Source of the DNA: RHLJ01 sp965212165
Lineage (GTDB): Bacteria > Bacteroidota > Rhodothermia > Balneolales > Balneolaceae
Length of the DNA: 64,000 nucleotides
Direction of reading: 5' to 3'
Assembly (NCBI GenBank): GCA_965212165.1
Contig: OZ243096.1
Location: 434,001-498,000, forward strand
Part shown: positions 34,601 through 44,081 of the stretch, piece after piece
Layout: each line of letters begins with the position of its first letter
Numbering within the stretch: position 1 is the stretch's first letter
The notes under the pieces: model-generated
The model's input: the letters and a program-made list of their open reading frames with translations, nothing else
What the model was told of the DNA's origin: nothing
The model's database searches: none
Translations under genes and position numbers: made by a program

Positions 34601-35995
34601 ATGTATAAAACTATTGGCTTAGCCAAAGAGATAGAATCCCCAGAAAACCCTGGTGCCCTCGAAAATAGAGTTGCACTCATACCCAATGATGTGAAACAAC
34701 TTGTAGAAGCAGGTTGCACAGTATTTGTTGAACAAGGTGCTGGAGAAGGGGTTGGTTTTTTAGATAATGAATATGTTGAAGCTGGAGCTACCATTCAAAC
34801 TAATGAAGAGCTCTACCAAGACAAGGATTTGATTATCAAATTTAAAGGCCCTGCTATGGAAAGTATTCCATTAATGAGACCTGGATGTACCCTTTTTTGC
34901 ATGGCACATTTTAGCTCGTTCCCCGATCGAGCCAAACTATTAGAGGATTGCAAAATTAATGTAATTGCAATGGAATATGTTGTTCAATCTCCGGAAAAAC
35001 TCCCAAAGGAATTAGTTTTAGGATTTTTAGCCGCCGATAATTGCATTGAAATGGACCTTCGTCGTGCTGGCGTTGATATGGATGAATTCCATGTAATTGG
35101 TTATTCGGAAAGATTAAGTGGCGTTATCAGAAGATTGATGGATCACAACCCATCCAGTTTAACTCTACATCCTGTAGATGTAACAATCGAAGAGCTTGGG
35201 CCGCTTAGTCGCAATTCAATAATCGTATATGATTCTAAAATATATAAAAACCACTTAAGCTTAATCGATCAGGTAACTAAGAAAAGTGCTCGTTACTATG
35301 ATGTCCATCCTTTTGTAGATGAGCATGGCTATGAAGCTTTAAAATATTACCGAACAGTAAATTCCGCTCCTAAATTTGGAAAACGTAAAATTGAAGCACT
35401 ACACGAAACCGGTAGAGCAGGTGCTCGCTATGGATTAAAGCTTTTGAAGGAAGAGAGTTTAAAACAAAAATCCCCACCTGAAGTCACAGTTACTGTTTTG
35501 GGATATGGTAATGTTGGCATGGGAGCTATCCACGAATGTTATGAAGCAGGAGTAAGAACAATACATGTATTGGGAAAAGCCCAAACAAAAAAAGGAGTGA
35601 TAGAAGAATATTTAGAAAAATCCGGCCTGATTATAAATGGAGCTGAACAACCAGCTCATCTAAGAGGCGTAAATTATTTAGTAACTCGCGATCATACTAA
35701 GTCATTACTTGAAAAAGGAAGTGTTGTTATCGATTTAGTAGGAGGTAGTGCTACAAACCGTAGTGCCGTTGAAAATGTAGTGGAATGTACTTACCTCACC
35801 GATCCTTATTTTGAAGAAGATGGAATCCTATTTTCTGCATTATGGGGTTGGCCTATGATGGGATTTATGAGACAAACAGCTATAAAATATAGCGGCCAAA
35901 TCGTTGAGATTCTTATTGGTGAAGACGAGCTTATCAAAGGATTAAAGAAATTAACACCAGGAGTTGAGCAAGCCTTAGTATGTGGAAAATTTTAA
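34601..35995 (+). CDS. alanine dehydrogenase / PNT-alpha-like dehydrogenase
   Basis: A 464-residue enzyme. The N-terminal domain (MYKTIGLAKEIESPENPGAL, ENRVALIPNDVKQLVEAGC, VEQGAGEGVGFLDNEYVEAG) is the AlaDH/PNT substrate domain with the R-V-A-x-x-P motif; the C-terminal domain has a Rossmann motif VLGYGNVGMGAIHECYEAGV for NAD. AlaDH converts alanine to pyruvate and ammonia. The protein is about 90 residues longer than classical alanine dehydrogenase, and the family also includes saccharopine-dehydrogenase-like enzymes, so the substrate is not certain. Confidence 0.75.
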   Translation: MYKTIGLAKEIESPENPGALENRVALIPNDVKQLVEAGCTVFVEQGAGEGVGFLDNEYVEAGATIQTNEELYQDKDLIIKFKGPAMESIPLMRPGCTLFCMAHFSSFPDRAKLLEDCKINVIAMEYVVQSPEKLPKELVLGFLAADNCIEMDLRRAGVDMDEFHVIGYSERLSGVIRRLMDHNPSSLTLHPVDVTIEELGPLSRNSIIVYDSKIYKNHLSLIDQVTKKSARYYDVHPFVDEHGYEALKYYRTVNSAPKFGKRKIEALHETGRAGARYGLKLLKEESLKQKSPPEVTVTVLGYGNVGMGAIHECYEAGVRTIHVLGKAQTKKGVIEEYLEKSGLIINGAEQPAHLRGVNYLVTRDHTKSLLEKGSVVIDLVGGSATNRSAVENVVECTYLTDPYFEEDGILFSALWGWPMMGFMRQTAIKYSGQIVEILIGEDELIKGLKKLTPGVEQALVCGKF

Positions 35996-36005
35996 AAGCT
36001 TTAGT

Positions 36006-37748
36006 ATGAGATATTTAATATTTAATACTGTATTTCTTCTACTGACATTCAATACTATTGAAGGATTCTCACAAATTATTTCAATAGATGAAGAGTTTAC
36101 TGATTGGGACAATATCCCTTCATTTTATGAAGATGCTTTGGGTGATAAAGCTGATGGAATAGTAGATTTTGGCACTCTTAAAATCACCAACGATGATCAA
36201 TACATTTATTTGTATTTAGAGGTCGGTTCTGAAATAAATCTACAACAAGATAATGCCATTTCTTTATTGCTAGATCTTGATCAAGATTCCCAAACAGGAG
36301 AGTCATTCCTTGGAATCGGATATGAATTGATCTTTAATTTTGGGCAAAGAAATGGCCAGTTTTTCAATCCAAGTCAAGCATCATTTAATTCATATGATAT
36401 TGGATTAGTATCAGCACCAACTGTTACTTCTACAGTTTTTGAAATTAAGATAAACCGAAATGCTGAAATTAATGGAACTCCGATATTTGACATTGGTTCT
36501 TTTGACTTCTTAATAAGATCAGCTACATCGAACGGTGATTTATTACCAGATAATGGTTCTGGTACTCTTACATATTCCTTTGATAGTGACGCTATATTTA
36601 CACCCGCATCATACTCTTTAGAAAAAGATTCACCAACTGACCTTCGAGTATTATCCTATAATGTAGAGAGAGATAATTTATTCAATCCTTCAGCAAAAGA
36701 GAATTTTCGACGAATCTTTCAGGCAATTAAACCTGATATTATAGGTCTTGAAGAAGTCTATGATAATAGCGGTCAAGATGCTGCAAACTTGATTGAAGAG
36801 TTTCTTCCATCGGTAGAAAATCAGCAATGGTATAGTGGTGATACGGGGAATGATAATCTCATTGTTAGTAGATATCCTGTTATTAACCAATCAAGTATTT
36901 CAGGAAACGCCGCATATCTTTTGGATTTAGAGGATCGTGAATTACTTGTTATAGTGGCTCACCCTCCATGTTGTAGTAATAATGAAAATCGACAAAGAGA
37001 AATTGATGAAATCATGGCCTTTGTTAGAGATTCTAAAAATGGTGAAGAGTTCATTATTACCGAAAATACTCCCATCATAATTATAGGTGACATGAATTTA
37101 GTTGGACTCGCAGAGCAACAAACAACACTTATAACTGGTGACATTATAAATGAAGATGATTATGGGTCTGATTTTGAACCTGATTGGGATGGAAGTGCAT
37201 TTGAAGATTTAAAGCCTCATAATCCTGGATTACCAACAACATTTACATGGTATTCTTCAAGTTCTTCATTTAGTGCTGGCAGATTAGATTATATCGTATT
37301 CTCAGGCTCCGTTTTAGAAGCAAAGAACAACTTTTCCCTTTTTACTCTTGAAATGAATCCTGATTCTTTAGCTCTTTATGGATTAGATAAAAATGATACT
37401 ATTTTAGCTTCTGATCATCTACCATTAGTTGGAGATTTCCAGTTTAAGACTCTTACTAATTCTGAAAGGGAAATTGAATCACATGCTAATTTTAAACTTT
37501 TTCAAAACTACCCTAATCCTTTTAATCCCTCAACCAACATACATTTTCAATTACAAGAGTCTGCATATATACAACTTGAAATTTATGACGTGTTAGGACG
37601 AACAATTGAATTACTATTCGAAGGAATCAAAACTCGTGGGAATCATATGATTACTTTTAATGCAAGCTCACTTCCAAGTGGACTTTACTATTATACTCTT
37701 TCTTCTAATGAAGTATCCATTTCTAATAAGATGCTCCTACTAAAGTGA
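36006..37748 (+). CDS. secreted endonuclease/exonuclease/phosphatase with T9SS sorting domain
   Basis: About 580 residues from the ATG at 36006, which directly begins the signal peptide (MRYLIFNTVFLLLTF); an ATG at 35982 would overlap the preceding gene. Residues about 25-190 form a beta-sandwich like those in DOMON/carbohydrate-binding modules. Residues about 205-480 are the EEP fold with LRVLSYNVERDN, IGLEEVYD, IIIGDMNLVG and ASDHLPLVGDF, the metal-binding and catalytic set. The C-terminus is a T9SS sorting domain (NYPNPFNPSTNI ... NKMLLLK). Likely an extracellular nuclease or phosphodiesterase. Confidence 0.85.
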   Translation: MRYLIFNTVFLLLTFNTIEGFSQIISIDEEFTDWDNIPSFYEDALGDKADGIVDFGTLKITNDDQYIYLYLEVGSEINLQQDNAISLLLDLDQDSQTGESFLGIGYELIFNFGQRNGQFFNPSQASFNSYDIGLVSAPTVTSTVFEIKINRNAEINGTPIFDIGSFDFLIRSATSNGDLLPDNGSGTLTYSFDSDAIFTPASYSLEKDSPTDLRVLSYNVERDNLFNPSAKENFRRIFQAIKPDIIGLEEVYDNSGQDAANLIEEFLPSVENQQWYSGDTGNDNLIVSRYPVINQSSISGNAAYLLDLEDRELLVIVAHPPCCSNNENRQREIDEIMAFVRDSKNGEEFIITENTPIIIIGDMNLVGLAEQQTTLITGDIINEDDYGSDFEPDWDGSAFEDLKPHNPGLPTTFTWYSSSSSFSAGRLDYIVFSGSVLEAKNNFSLFTLEMNPDSLALYGLDKNDTILASDHLPLVGDFQFKTLTNSEREIESHANFKLFQNYPNPFNPSTNIHFQLQESAYIQLEIYDVLGRTIELLFEGIKTRGNHMITFNASSLPSGLYYYTLSSNEVSISNKMLLLK

Positions 37749-37756
37749 TAGAACCT

Positions 37757-38926
37757 ATGAATAGATTTTTCCTTTTTGTTTTCCTGCTGATTGGTGTTTC
37801 GAATAGCCTACTTGCCCAAGAAAAAAATCCATTCTTTCAAAATGTTGAAACCGGTTTTACCTATTCAGGTGATATATTTGCTAATGTGAACGGTGGCCTC
37901 GAAACAGGGTTACGATACATGGATAATATTGATGTAGAAGTTGGATTCGAAGCTAAAGGCCTTTCATTTTATATCTATGGATTAGGGAATCAGGGTAAAA
38001 GCATTTCAGAAATTGTTGGTGACATTCAAGTTATCTCAAACATTGATACTGATAATTCATGGCGGATATATGAAGCCTGGTTTCTTAAAAAACTACCAAA
38101 AATCAATAGTTCTCTATTAATGGGATTATATGATTTGAATTCAGAATTCGATGTAATTAATGGTGGAGGTTTATTCCTAAACAGCTCTCATGGTATAGGA
38201 CCTGATTTCTCATCTTCTGGAATTACTGGTCCGTCTATTTTCCCACTTACTTCACTATCTGCTCGCCTTAAAATTAATCCTATACAAGGTGTTTCCATCA
38301 AGTTTGCGGTTTTGGATGCCGTGCCTTCTAATCCCGATAATACACTAGGAACTTCCATTTATCTTAGAGATAGTGAAGGAGCTTTATTTATTTCTGAAAT
38401 TAGCATTACTAAATTCGGTAGCAATTCTGAATCATATTTGAATAGAGGTATAAATGAAGAAACACCCTTTCGTCTAGTTTTTGGTGGATGGAAATATACC
38501 CAAGAACGATCTGGATGGTTAGGTGAAATAGAATCAGACCATGGTGTATATGCAATAGGAGAACTTTCATTTGAGAATGGTCTTTCTCTATTTGGACGAA
38601 CAGGAGCCGCCAATAGAGACATCAACCGATTTAACTATTACGTTGGAGCTGGACTTACCTATTCAGGCTTTATTAAAAATCGAGAACGAGATATGCTAGG
38701 CCTAAGTATTTCACTCCCAATTAATAGCGATGATTTTGTTCTTGTAGAAGAAAGAAATGGTAATAATTTTGCCGAAAATGAAACCAATGTTGAGCTAACA
38801 TATTTATGGGTTGTATCTGATCAGGTTAGCTTCCAGTTTGACACTCAATATATACAACATCCAAATCAAGCCCCAAATATTAACGATGCCTTTGTGATTG
38901 GATTAAGAAGTGTATTTGGGTTTTAA
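37757..38926 (+). CDS. carbohydrate-porin (OprB-like) outer-membrane protein
   Basis: About 389 residues from the ATG at 37757 (a GTG at 37745 overlaps the previous stop and would extend the leader). Signal peptide MNRFFLFVFLLIGVSNSLLA, then an OprB-type barrel: GLETGLRYMDNIDVEVGFEA, WRIYEAWFLKKLP, LLMGLYDLNSEFDVINGGG and SPSIFPL-like loop with GPSIFPLTSLSARL, ending in a phenylalanine (LRSVFGF). OprB proteins pass sugars across the outer membrane. It is tightly linked to the secreted EEP enzyme, so the pair may release and take up a nutrient such as phosphate- or sugar-containing compounds. Confidence 0.8.
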   Translation: MNRFFLFVFLLIGVSNSLLAQEKNPFFQNVETGFTYSGDIFANVNGGLETGLRYMDNIDVEVGFEAKGLSFYIYGLGNQGKSISEIVGDIQVISNIDTDNSWRIYEAWFLKKLPKINSSLLMGLYDLNSEFDVINGGGLFLNSSHGIGPDFSSSGITGPSIFPLTSLSARLKINPIQGVSIKFAVLDAVPSNPDNTLGTSIYLRDSEGALFISEISITKFGSNSESYLNRGINEETPFRLVFGGWKYTQERSGWLGEIESDHGVYAIGELSFENGLSLFGRTGAANRDINRFNYYVGAGLTYSGFIKNRERDMLGLSISLPINSDDFVLVEERNGNNFAENETNVELTYLWVVSDQVSFQFDTQYIQHPNQAPNINDAFVIGLRSVFGF

Positions 38927-39118
38927 GTCTACATTCTTCATTAAATTCTAAATATTTGAATGGTAATTCCCATTCAATAAATTCTGAATCGAATTTAGGG
39001 TTACTACTCTAAAAACTGAATTAACGATAGAATTTTTAATTCTGTAATAAATCATGCGATTTTGCAACTAATGCAGTATTGTTAGAGCCAGAATATTATC
39101 CAGATAAAAAAATTAATT

Positions 39119-40015
39119 ATGAAGCTATCACTATCTAATATTTCCAAAACCTATAAAAACGGTGTTAAAGCACTTGATGATGTATCTATCGAAATTGACT
39201 CTGGTATGTTTGGTCTATTGGGACCAAATGGCGCCGGAAAATCAACTTTAATGAGAACCATTGCTACCTTACAAGCTCCAGATAGTGGATCTGCTTTTCT
39301 TGATGATCTTGATATTATGAATGATCAGATTTCTCTTCGTAAGGTTTTAGGGTATTTACCACAATCTTTTGGGGTTTACCCAAATATGAGTGCGCAAGAT
39401 TTATTGGATTACTTTGCTAAACTTAAAGGCATTTCTGATAAGGCTGATAGAATTAAAATTGTAAATGCCGCTTTAGAAGTTACAAACCTATATGAAGTAC
39501 GCAAGAAAAATGTAGCTGGTTATTCAGGTGGTATGAAACAGCGTTTCGGTATTGCACAACTTTTGTTGAATGATCCAAAGCTAATCATTGTAGATGAACC
39601 AACAGCCGGTCTTGATCCCGCTGAACGACAGCGCTTTTTAAATGTACTTAGAGAAATTGGAACAAATAATATTGTGATATTCTCAACACACATCGTAGAT
39701 GATGTAAAAGAACTTTGTACCGATATGGCCATTCTTAATGGTGGGAAAATTTTAGCCCATCAAACGCCTCAAGAAGCTACCGAAAAACTAGCTAATCAAA
39801 TTTGGACAAAAAATATTCCTCGCGAGGAACTTGAACAGTATGAAACTACTTTTAATGTAATTTCTTCGAATTTTAATCAAGATAATAGCCTCAATATTCG
39901 TGTTCATAGTTTAACAAAACCAGATGATTCATTTAACGAGAAAACACCCGAATTGGAAGACGTGTATTTTGTAACACTACATGAAGACCAGAACGCAACT
40001 GCTATTGAGGCTTAA
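39119..40015 (+). CDS. ABC transporter ATP-binding protein
   Basis: A 298-residue ATPase: Walker A GPNGAGKST at residues 35-43, Q-loop YLPQSFGVYPN, signature YSGGMKQR, Walker B LIIVDEPTAGLDP, and His switch STHIVDD. It is of the DrrA/NatA type. The next gene starts two bases after its stop and encodes the membrane partner fused to a peptidase, so the pair forms one transporter-like complex in the inner membrane. Confidence 0.95.
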   Translation: MKLSLSNISKTYKNGVKALDDVSIEIDSGMFGLLGPNGAGKSTLMRTIATLQAPDSGSAFLDDLDIMNDQISLRKVLGYLPQSFGVYPNMSAQDLLDYFAKLKGISDKADRIKIVNAALEVTNLYEVRKKNVAGYSGGMKQRFGIAQLLLNDPKLIIVDEPTAGLDPAERQRFLNVLREIGTNNIVIFSTHIVDDVKELCTDMAILNGGKILAHQTPQEATEKLANQIWTKNIPREELEQYETTFNVISSNFNQDNSLNIRVHSLTKPDDSFNEKTPELEDVYFVTLHEDQNATAIEA

Positions 40016-40017
40016 TT

Positions 40018-43000
40018 ATGTTCCTGAATATTTTTCTTTATGAAATAAAAGCTTGGTTTAAACGACCCCTTTTTTATATATACAGTGGTATCATTTTTTT
40101 ACTCGCCACATTTAGCATGGCTGCAGCAGCCGGTATTTTTGAAAGTATTACAGTTGCTATAAACTCTGTCACTATTGTTAACTCTGCCACATCTATCAAT
40201 GCATTGCTTAATGAGATGACGGTGTTCATTTTCTTTTTGCTTCCTTCCATTATTGGTGGCACCATTTACAAGGATTTTAAATACGAAATGCACTCAATTA
40301 CATTCTCGTATCCTTTCCGAAAATGGGAATATTTATTCGCAAAGTTCTTTAGTGGATTATTTATTTCTATCATGATTGTAGTAATCGCTGCAATTGGCAT
40401 CATGCTTGGAAGTGTACTCCCAGGAACGAACTCAGATTTACTGGGACCATTTGTATTTATGAATTATGTACAGCCATTTATTATTTACATAATTCCGAAT
40501 CTTTTCTTCTTTGGAGCTATCGTTTTTGCAGTAGTTACTTTTACTCGTAGTGTTAGTGTAGGCTTTATAACGGTTCTGGTGCTAATCTTACTTCAAGGTG
40601 TAGCAAGTTCACTTACAGCAGGATTAGATAACGAAATCCTTTCTGCTATGATTGACCCATTTGGATCTGCTGCGAATCAATATTATACCGAATACTGGTC
40701 GGTGTATGAGCAAAATGAAAACCCACTTCCTTTTGGTGAGATCATCCTCTATAACAGGCTTCTTTGGTTTGGTGTTGGTCTTCTTATTTTTGGTTTCGTA
40801 TACCGTACATTTAGCTTCAGCCAACAAGCATTTTCCTTCAACTTTTTTAAGAAAGAAGGCGAAACAATTACCAAAAGAAATTTCGGAAGTATTCTCTCAG
40901 TTGAACTTCCGAAAGTAAAATTTGATCATTCCTTTGTTCAGCATCTTAAACTTTCATGGAGTGTATCAAACACTGACTTAATTTATATAATTAAGGGCTG
41001 GCCATTTATAATCATCACCATTATTGGTGTACTAATCTCGCTCGTAACCATAACACTAACCGGTGAGATTTTCGGTACTAATACACTTCCAGTTACTTGG
41101 CAAATGTTAGAGTTACCAGGTACATTTTTTGGACTCTTCACCAATTTATTAACCTTTTTATACGCTGGAATTGTTCTTCATCGTAGCAGAACATATAACG
41201 TTGACCAATTACTTCATGTAACACCTATTCCTAATTGGGCATTATTATTATCCAAATTTCTTGCTGTACTAAAAATGCAAGCGATACTACTCAGTACTAT
41301 TATCTTAGTTGGTATCGGTGTTCAAATCTACAATGGGTATTACAATTTCGAATTAGGGTTATATCTCTTCGATCTATATGGAATTCAATTTATCCATTTA
41401 ACTATCTGGGCACTTCTTGCAATCTTTGTTCATACTTGGTTCAAGAATTATTACATCGGCTTTTTTCTGCTTTTATTGATTTCAATCGGAATCACTTTCC
41501 TAGATGGAGTTGGAATCGAGCAAGATATTTTCAAATACAATCAAGCTCCGGGAACTCCCTATTCAGATATGAATGGTTTTGGAAGCTCTTTAACACTTTA
41601 TTATATCTATAAAGTCTATTGGTTAATGCTTGGAGTAAGCTTCTATATACTTTCTATCATATTCTATAGACGAGGATTACCAGACCAATTTAAACAACGT
41701 TGGGAAAGTGCAAAACGAGAGTTCTCACCACTCTTGTCTTCACTCTTTATGTTTTCATTAGGCTCATTCTTCTTTATCGGAGGATATATATACTATGTCA
41801 ACAACATCGAGAATGAATATTTAAGCTCAAAAGAACGCGAAGCTCAAAGTGCTCAATGGGAAATCAATTATGGTAAATATGAACGTATTCCTCAACCTAG
41901 AATAGTTAGCTCAAAAATTGATTTAGATATATATCCTAAGTCAAGAGATTTTAAAGCATCTGGAACTTATGTGTTAAAGAATAAAACTTCATTTGCCATA
42001 GATTCTATTCATATCGATCACAATAATAATGAATCAATTTTTGAATTCGATACAGAGTATACTTTGGTAATGGAAGATGATTCGATGAACTATGACATCT
42101 ACCAACTAGCAGAAGCATTACAACCTGGCGATTCAGTTGTATTTAATTTTGAGGTGTGGAATAAACCAAATACTGTACTTAGAAATAATTCACCAATTCT
42201 AGCTAACGGTACTTTTATTAATAATAGTTTATTTCCAAGAATAGGTTATAACTCACAAAGTGAATTGATTGGCAAAGAATCTCGTGAAAAATTTGGGCTT
42301 CCACCTAAAGATCGGATGCCCTCACAATCAGATACTGTTGCTCTTCAAAATAATTACATCTCATACGATGCTGATTGGATTGATTTTGAGACAACAATCA
42401 GTACCTCACTAGATCAAATTGCAATTGCACCTGGTTACCTTCAAGAAGAATGGGAAGAAAATGATAGACGCTATTTCCGTTATAAAATGGATAGTAAAAT
42501 GCTCAATTTTTATTCTTTCATATCTGCACGTTTTGAAGTAGCAAAAGATGACTGGAATGGAATCCCTATAGAAGTCTATTACCACGAAGATCACGACTAC
42601 AATATTGATCGAATGATAAAAGGAGTTAAGAGTGGCTTAGATTACTTTACTGAAGAATTCAGCCCTTACCAGCATAAACAAGTTCGTATTCTTGAATTCC
42701 CTCGAACAAGTGGCGGGTTTGCGCAATCCTTTGCAAACACAATCCCGTATTCTGAGGCTATTGGCTTCATTGCCCAAGTTGATGATGAAGATGATTCTGG
42801 AGTTGATTACCCATTTAGTATTACAGCGCATGAGGTCGCTCATCAATGGTGGGCTCATCAAGTTATAGGAGCTAATGTTCAGGGAGCAACAGTGATGTCA
42901 GAAAGCATGTCTGAGTATAGTTCTCTTAAGGTTTTAGAAAAAGAAAAAGGAGCAGACCAAATGCGAAGCTTCTTAAAAGATGCTTTAGATAGATATTTAC

Positions 43001-43674
43001 TTGGTCGTGCTTCAGAAGGAATCAAAGAAAAGCCATTGATGTATAATGAAAACCAACAATACATTCACTATAACAAAGGTTCTCTAGTTCTATATGCACT
43101 GAGTGATTATATCGGTGAGGAAAATATGAATGCTGCCCTTAGTCGATATATTGATGCTGTAGCATTTCAAAATCCTCCTTATACAACGTCAACAGAATTT
43201 GTTAGCTATCTTGATGAAGCTACACCCGATTCACTTAAATATCTCATTCATGATATGTTCAAAACGATCACTTTGTATGATAATCAGGTAAAAGAATCTA
43301 CTTTTAGTAACACTCCAGATGGAAAATTTGAAGTTACATTAGAAGTTCAAACTGTTAAATATGCGAATAGTGATCAAGGTAGAAGAATCTATAAAGACGC
43401 TAACGGCGATAGCTTGAGTATAGAAGTCGAAGGACTTTCAAGGCCAATACAATCTCTTCCTTTACAAGACTGGATTGATGTAGGGGTATTTGGAGTTGAT
43501 GATGATGGAGAAGAAACGGTACTTTATCTTCAAAAACATAAGTTTAATTCCATCGAAAGTACGCTTTTTATTATAGTAGATGAAGAACCAAAAACCGCTG
43601 GTATAGATCCTTATAATAAGCTAATTGATACCGTTTCTGGAGATAATAGAAGACCTTTGAAAAAGGTAGAGTAG
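40018..43674 (+). CDS. ABC permease fused to M1-family aminopeptidase
   Basis: A 1,218-residue fusion. Residues 1-600 hold about twelve membrane helices of two ABC-2 permease-like halves (QIYNGYYNFELG loop between). After another helix at about 580-600, residues 620-1218 form an M1 peptidase-like part: N-terminal beta domain (LDIYPKSRDFKASGTYVLKN) and the zinc site HEVAHQWW (His938, Glu939, His942) with a Glu 20 residues after the second His (Glu962). The usual M1 spacing is one residue shorter. The GAMEN exopeptidase motif is not obvious. This fusion is known in Bacteroidota, but its substrate is not. Confidence 0.9.
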   Translation: MFLNIFLYEIKAWFKRPLFYIYSGIIFLLATFSMAAAAGIFESITVAINSVTIVNSATSINALLNEMTVFIFFLLPSIIGGTIYKDFKYEMHSITFSYPFRKWEYLFAKFFSGLFISIMIVVIAAIGIMLGSVLPGTNSDLLGPFVFMNYVQPFIIYIIPNLFFFGAIVFAVVTFTRSVSVGFITVLVLILLQGVASSLTAGLDNEILSAMIDPFGSAANQYYTEYWSVYEQNENPLPFGEIILYNRLLWFGVGLLIFGFVYRTFSFSQQAFSFNFFKKEGETITKRNFGSILSVELPKVKFDHSFVQHLKLSWSVSNTDLIYIIKGWPFIIITIIGVLISLVTITLTGEIFGTNTLPVTWQMLELPGTFFGLFTNLLTFLYAGIVLHRSRTYNVDQLLHVTPIPNWALLLSKFLAVLKMQAILLSTIILVGIGVQIYNGYYNFELGLYLFDLYGIQFIHLTIWALLAIFVHTWFKNYYIGFFLLLLISIGITFLDGVGIEQDIFKYNQAPGTPYSDMNGFGSSLTLYYIYKVYWLMLGVSFYILSIIFYRRGLPDQFKQRWESAKREFSPLLSSLFMFSLGSFFFIGGYIYYVNNIENEYLSSKEREAQSAQWEINYGKYERIPQPRIVSSKIDLDIYPKSRDFKASGTYVLKNKTSFAIDSIHIDHNNNESIFEFDTEYTLVMEDDSMNYDIYQLAEALQPGDSVVFNFEVWNKPNTVLRNNSPILANGTFINNSLFPRIGYNSQSELIGKESREKFGLPPKDRMPSQSDTVALQNNYISYDADWIDFETTISTSLDQIAIAPGYLQEEWEENDRRYFRYKMDSKMLNFYSFISARFEVAKDDWNGIPIEVYYHEDHDYNIDRMIKGVKSGLDYFTEEFSPYQHKQVRILEFPRTSGGFAQSFANTIPYSEAIGFIAQVDDEDDSGVDYPFSITAHEVAHQWWAHQVIGANVQGATVMSESMSEYSSLKVLEKEKGADQMRSFLKDALDRYLLGRASEGIKEKPLMYNENQQYIHYNKGSLVLYALSDYIGEENMNAALSRYIDAVAFQNPPYTTSTEFVSYLDEATPDSLKYLIHDMFKTITLYDNQVKESTFSNTPDGKFEVTLEVQTVKYANSDQGRRIYKDANGDSLSIEVEGLSRPIQSLPLQDWIDVGVFGVDDDGEETVLYLQKHKFNSIESTLFIIVDEEPKTAGIDPYNKLIDTVSGDNRRPLKKVE

Positions 43675-44081
43675 TTATGGGATTTTTAGGAACACTCTTC
43701 TAAATAGAGGCTTTTTGAATATCGAATAATGAGCAAGGAATTAAGAAGTAAAAACGAGTTTTTAAAATTCAATTATCAATATCCGATGTTCAAAGTTCAA
43801 TTAAGATTGTAGAATAAACAATGATTACTCTTAAAGTCATTCAAAGCGGAGCGAAGAATCTACACAGCTTGATTCCCCTAAATCTAGTTCAAGCGTCCGC
43901 TTGGACCTTCTTACTCTATTTACTTCTATCTTGCTTCTATCGCACAAGCGGACTCTTGCGTTAGGTGGGATTAAATAAAAATGTCCCCTTTTGGGGACAT
44001 TTCAACAATATTAAAGTATTTTTGGACTAAGGAACTTTACAAGTTTACTCACATTTACTACTCGTTAAGTTTCTAATTGAT
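43675..44081. other. 407-bp intergenic region with REP-like repeats
   Basis: No gene. 43720-43800 contains degenerate units of the GAATATCGAAT/AATATCCGATGTTC kind seen as scattered intergenic repeats in Bacteroidota. CAAGCGTCCGCTTG (near 43890) is a self-complementary hairpin, and ACAAGCGGACTCTTG (near 43943) is its partial inverted copy. A terminator is at 43981-44000. Confidence 0.5.
43981..44000 (-). terminator. Rho-independent terminator for the isomerase operon
   Basis: ATGTCCCC-TTTT-GGGGACAT is a perfect 8-bp stem. Read on the minus strand it is followed by a T-run, 80 bases after the sugar isomerase stop. Confidence 0.85.
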
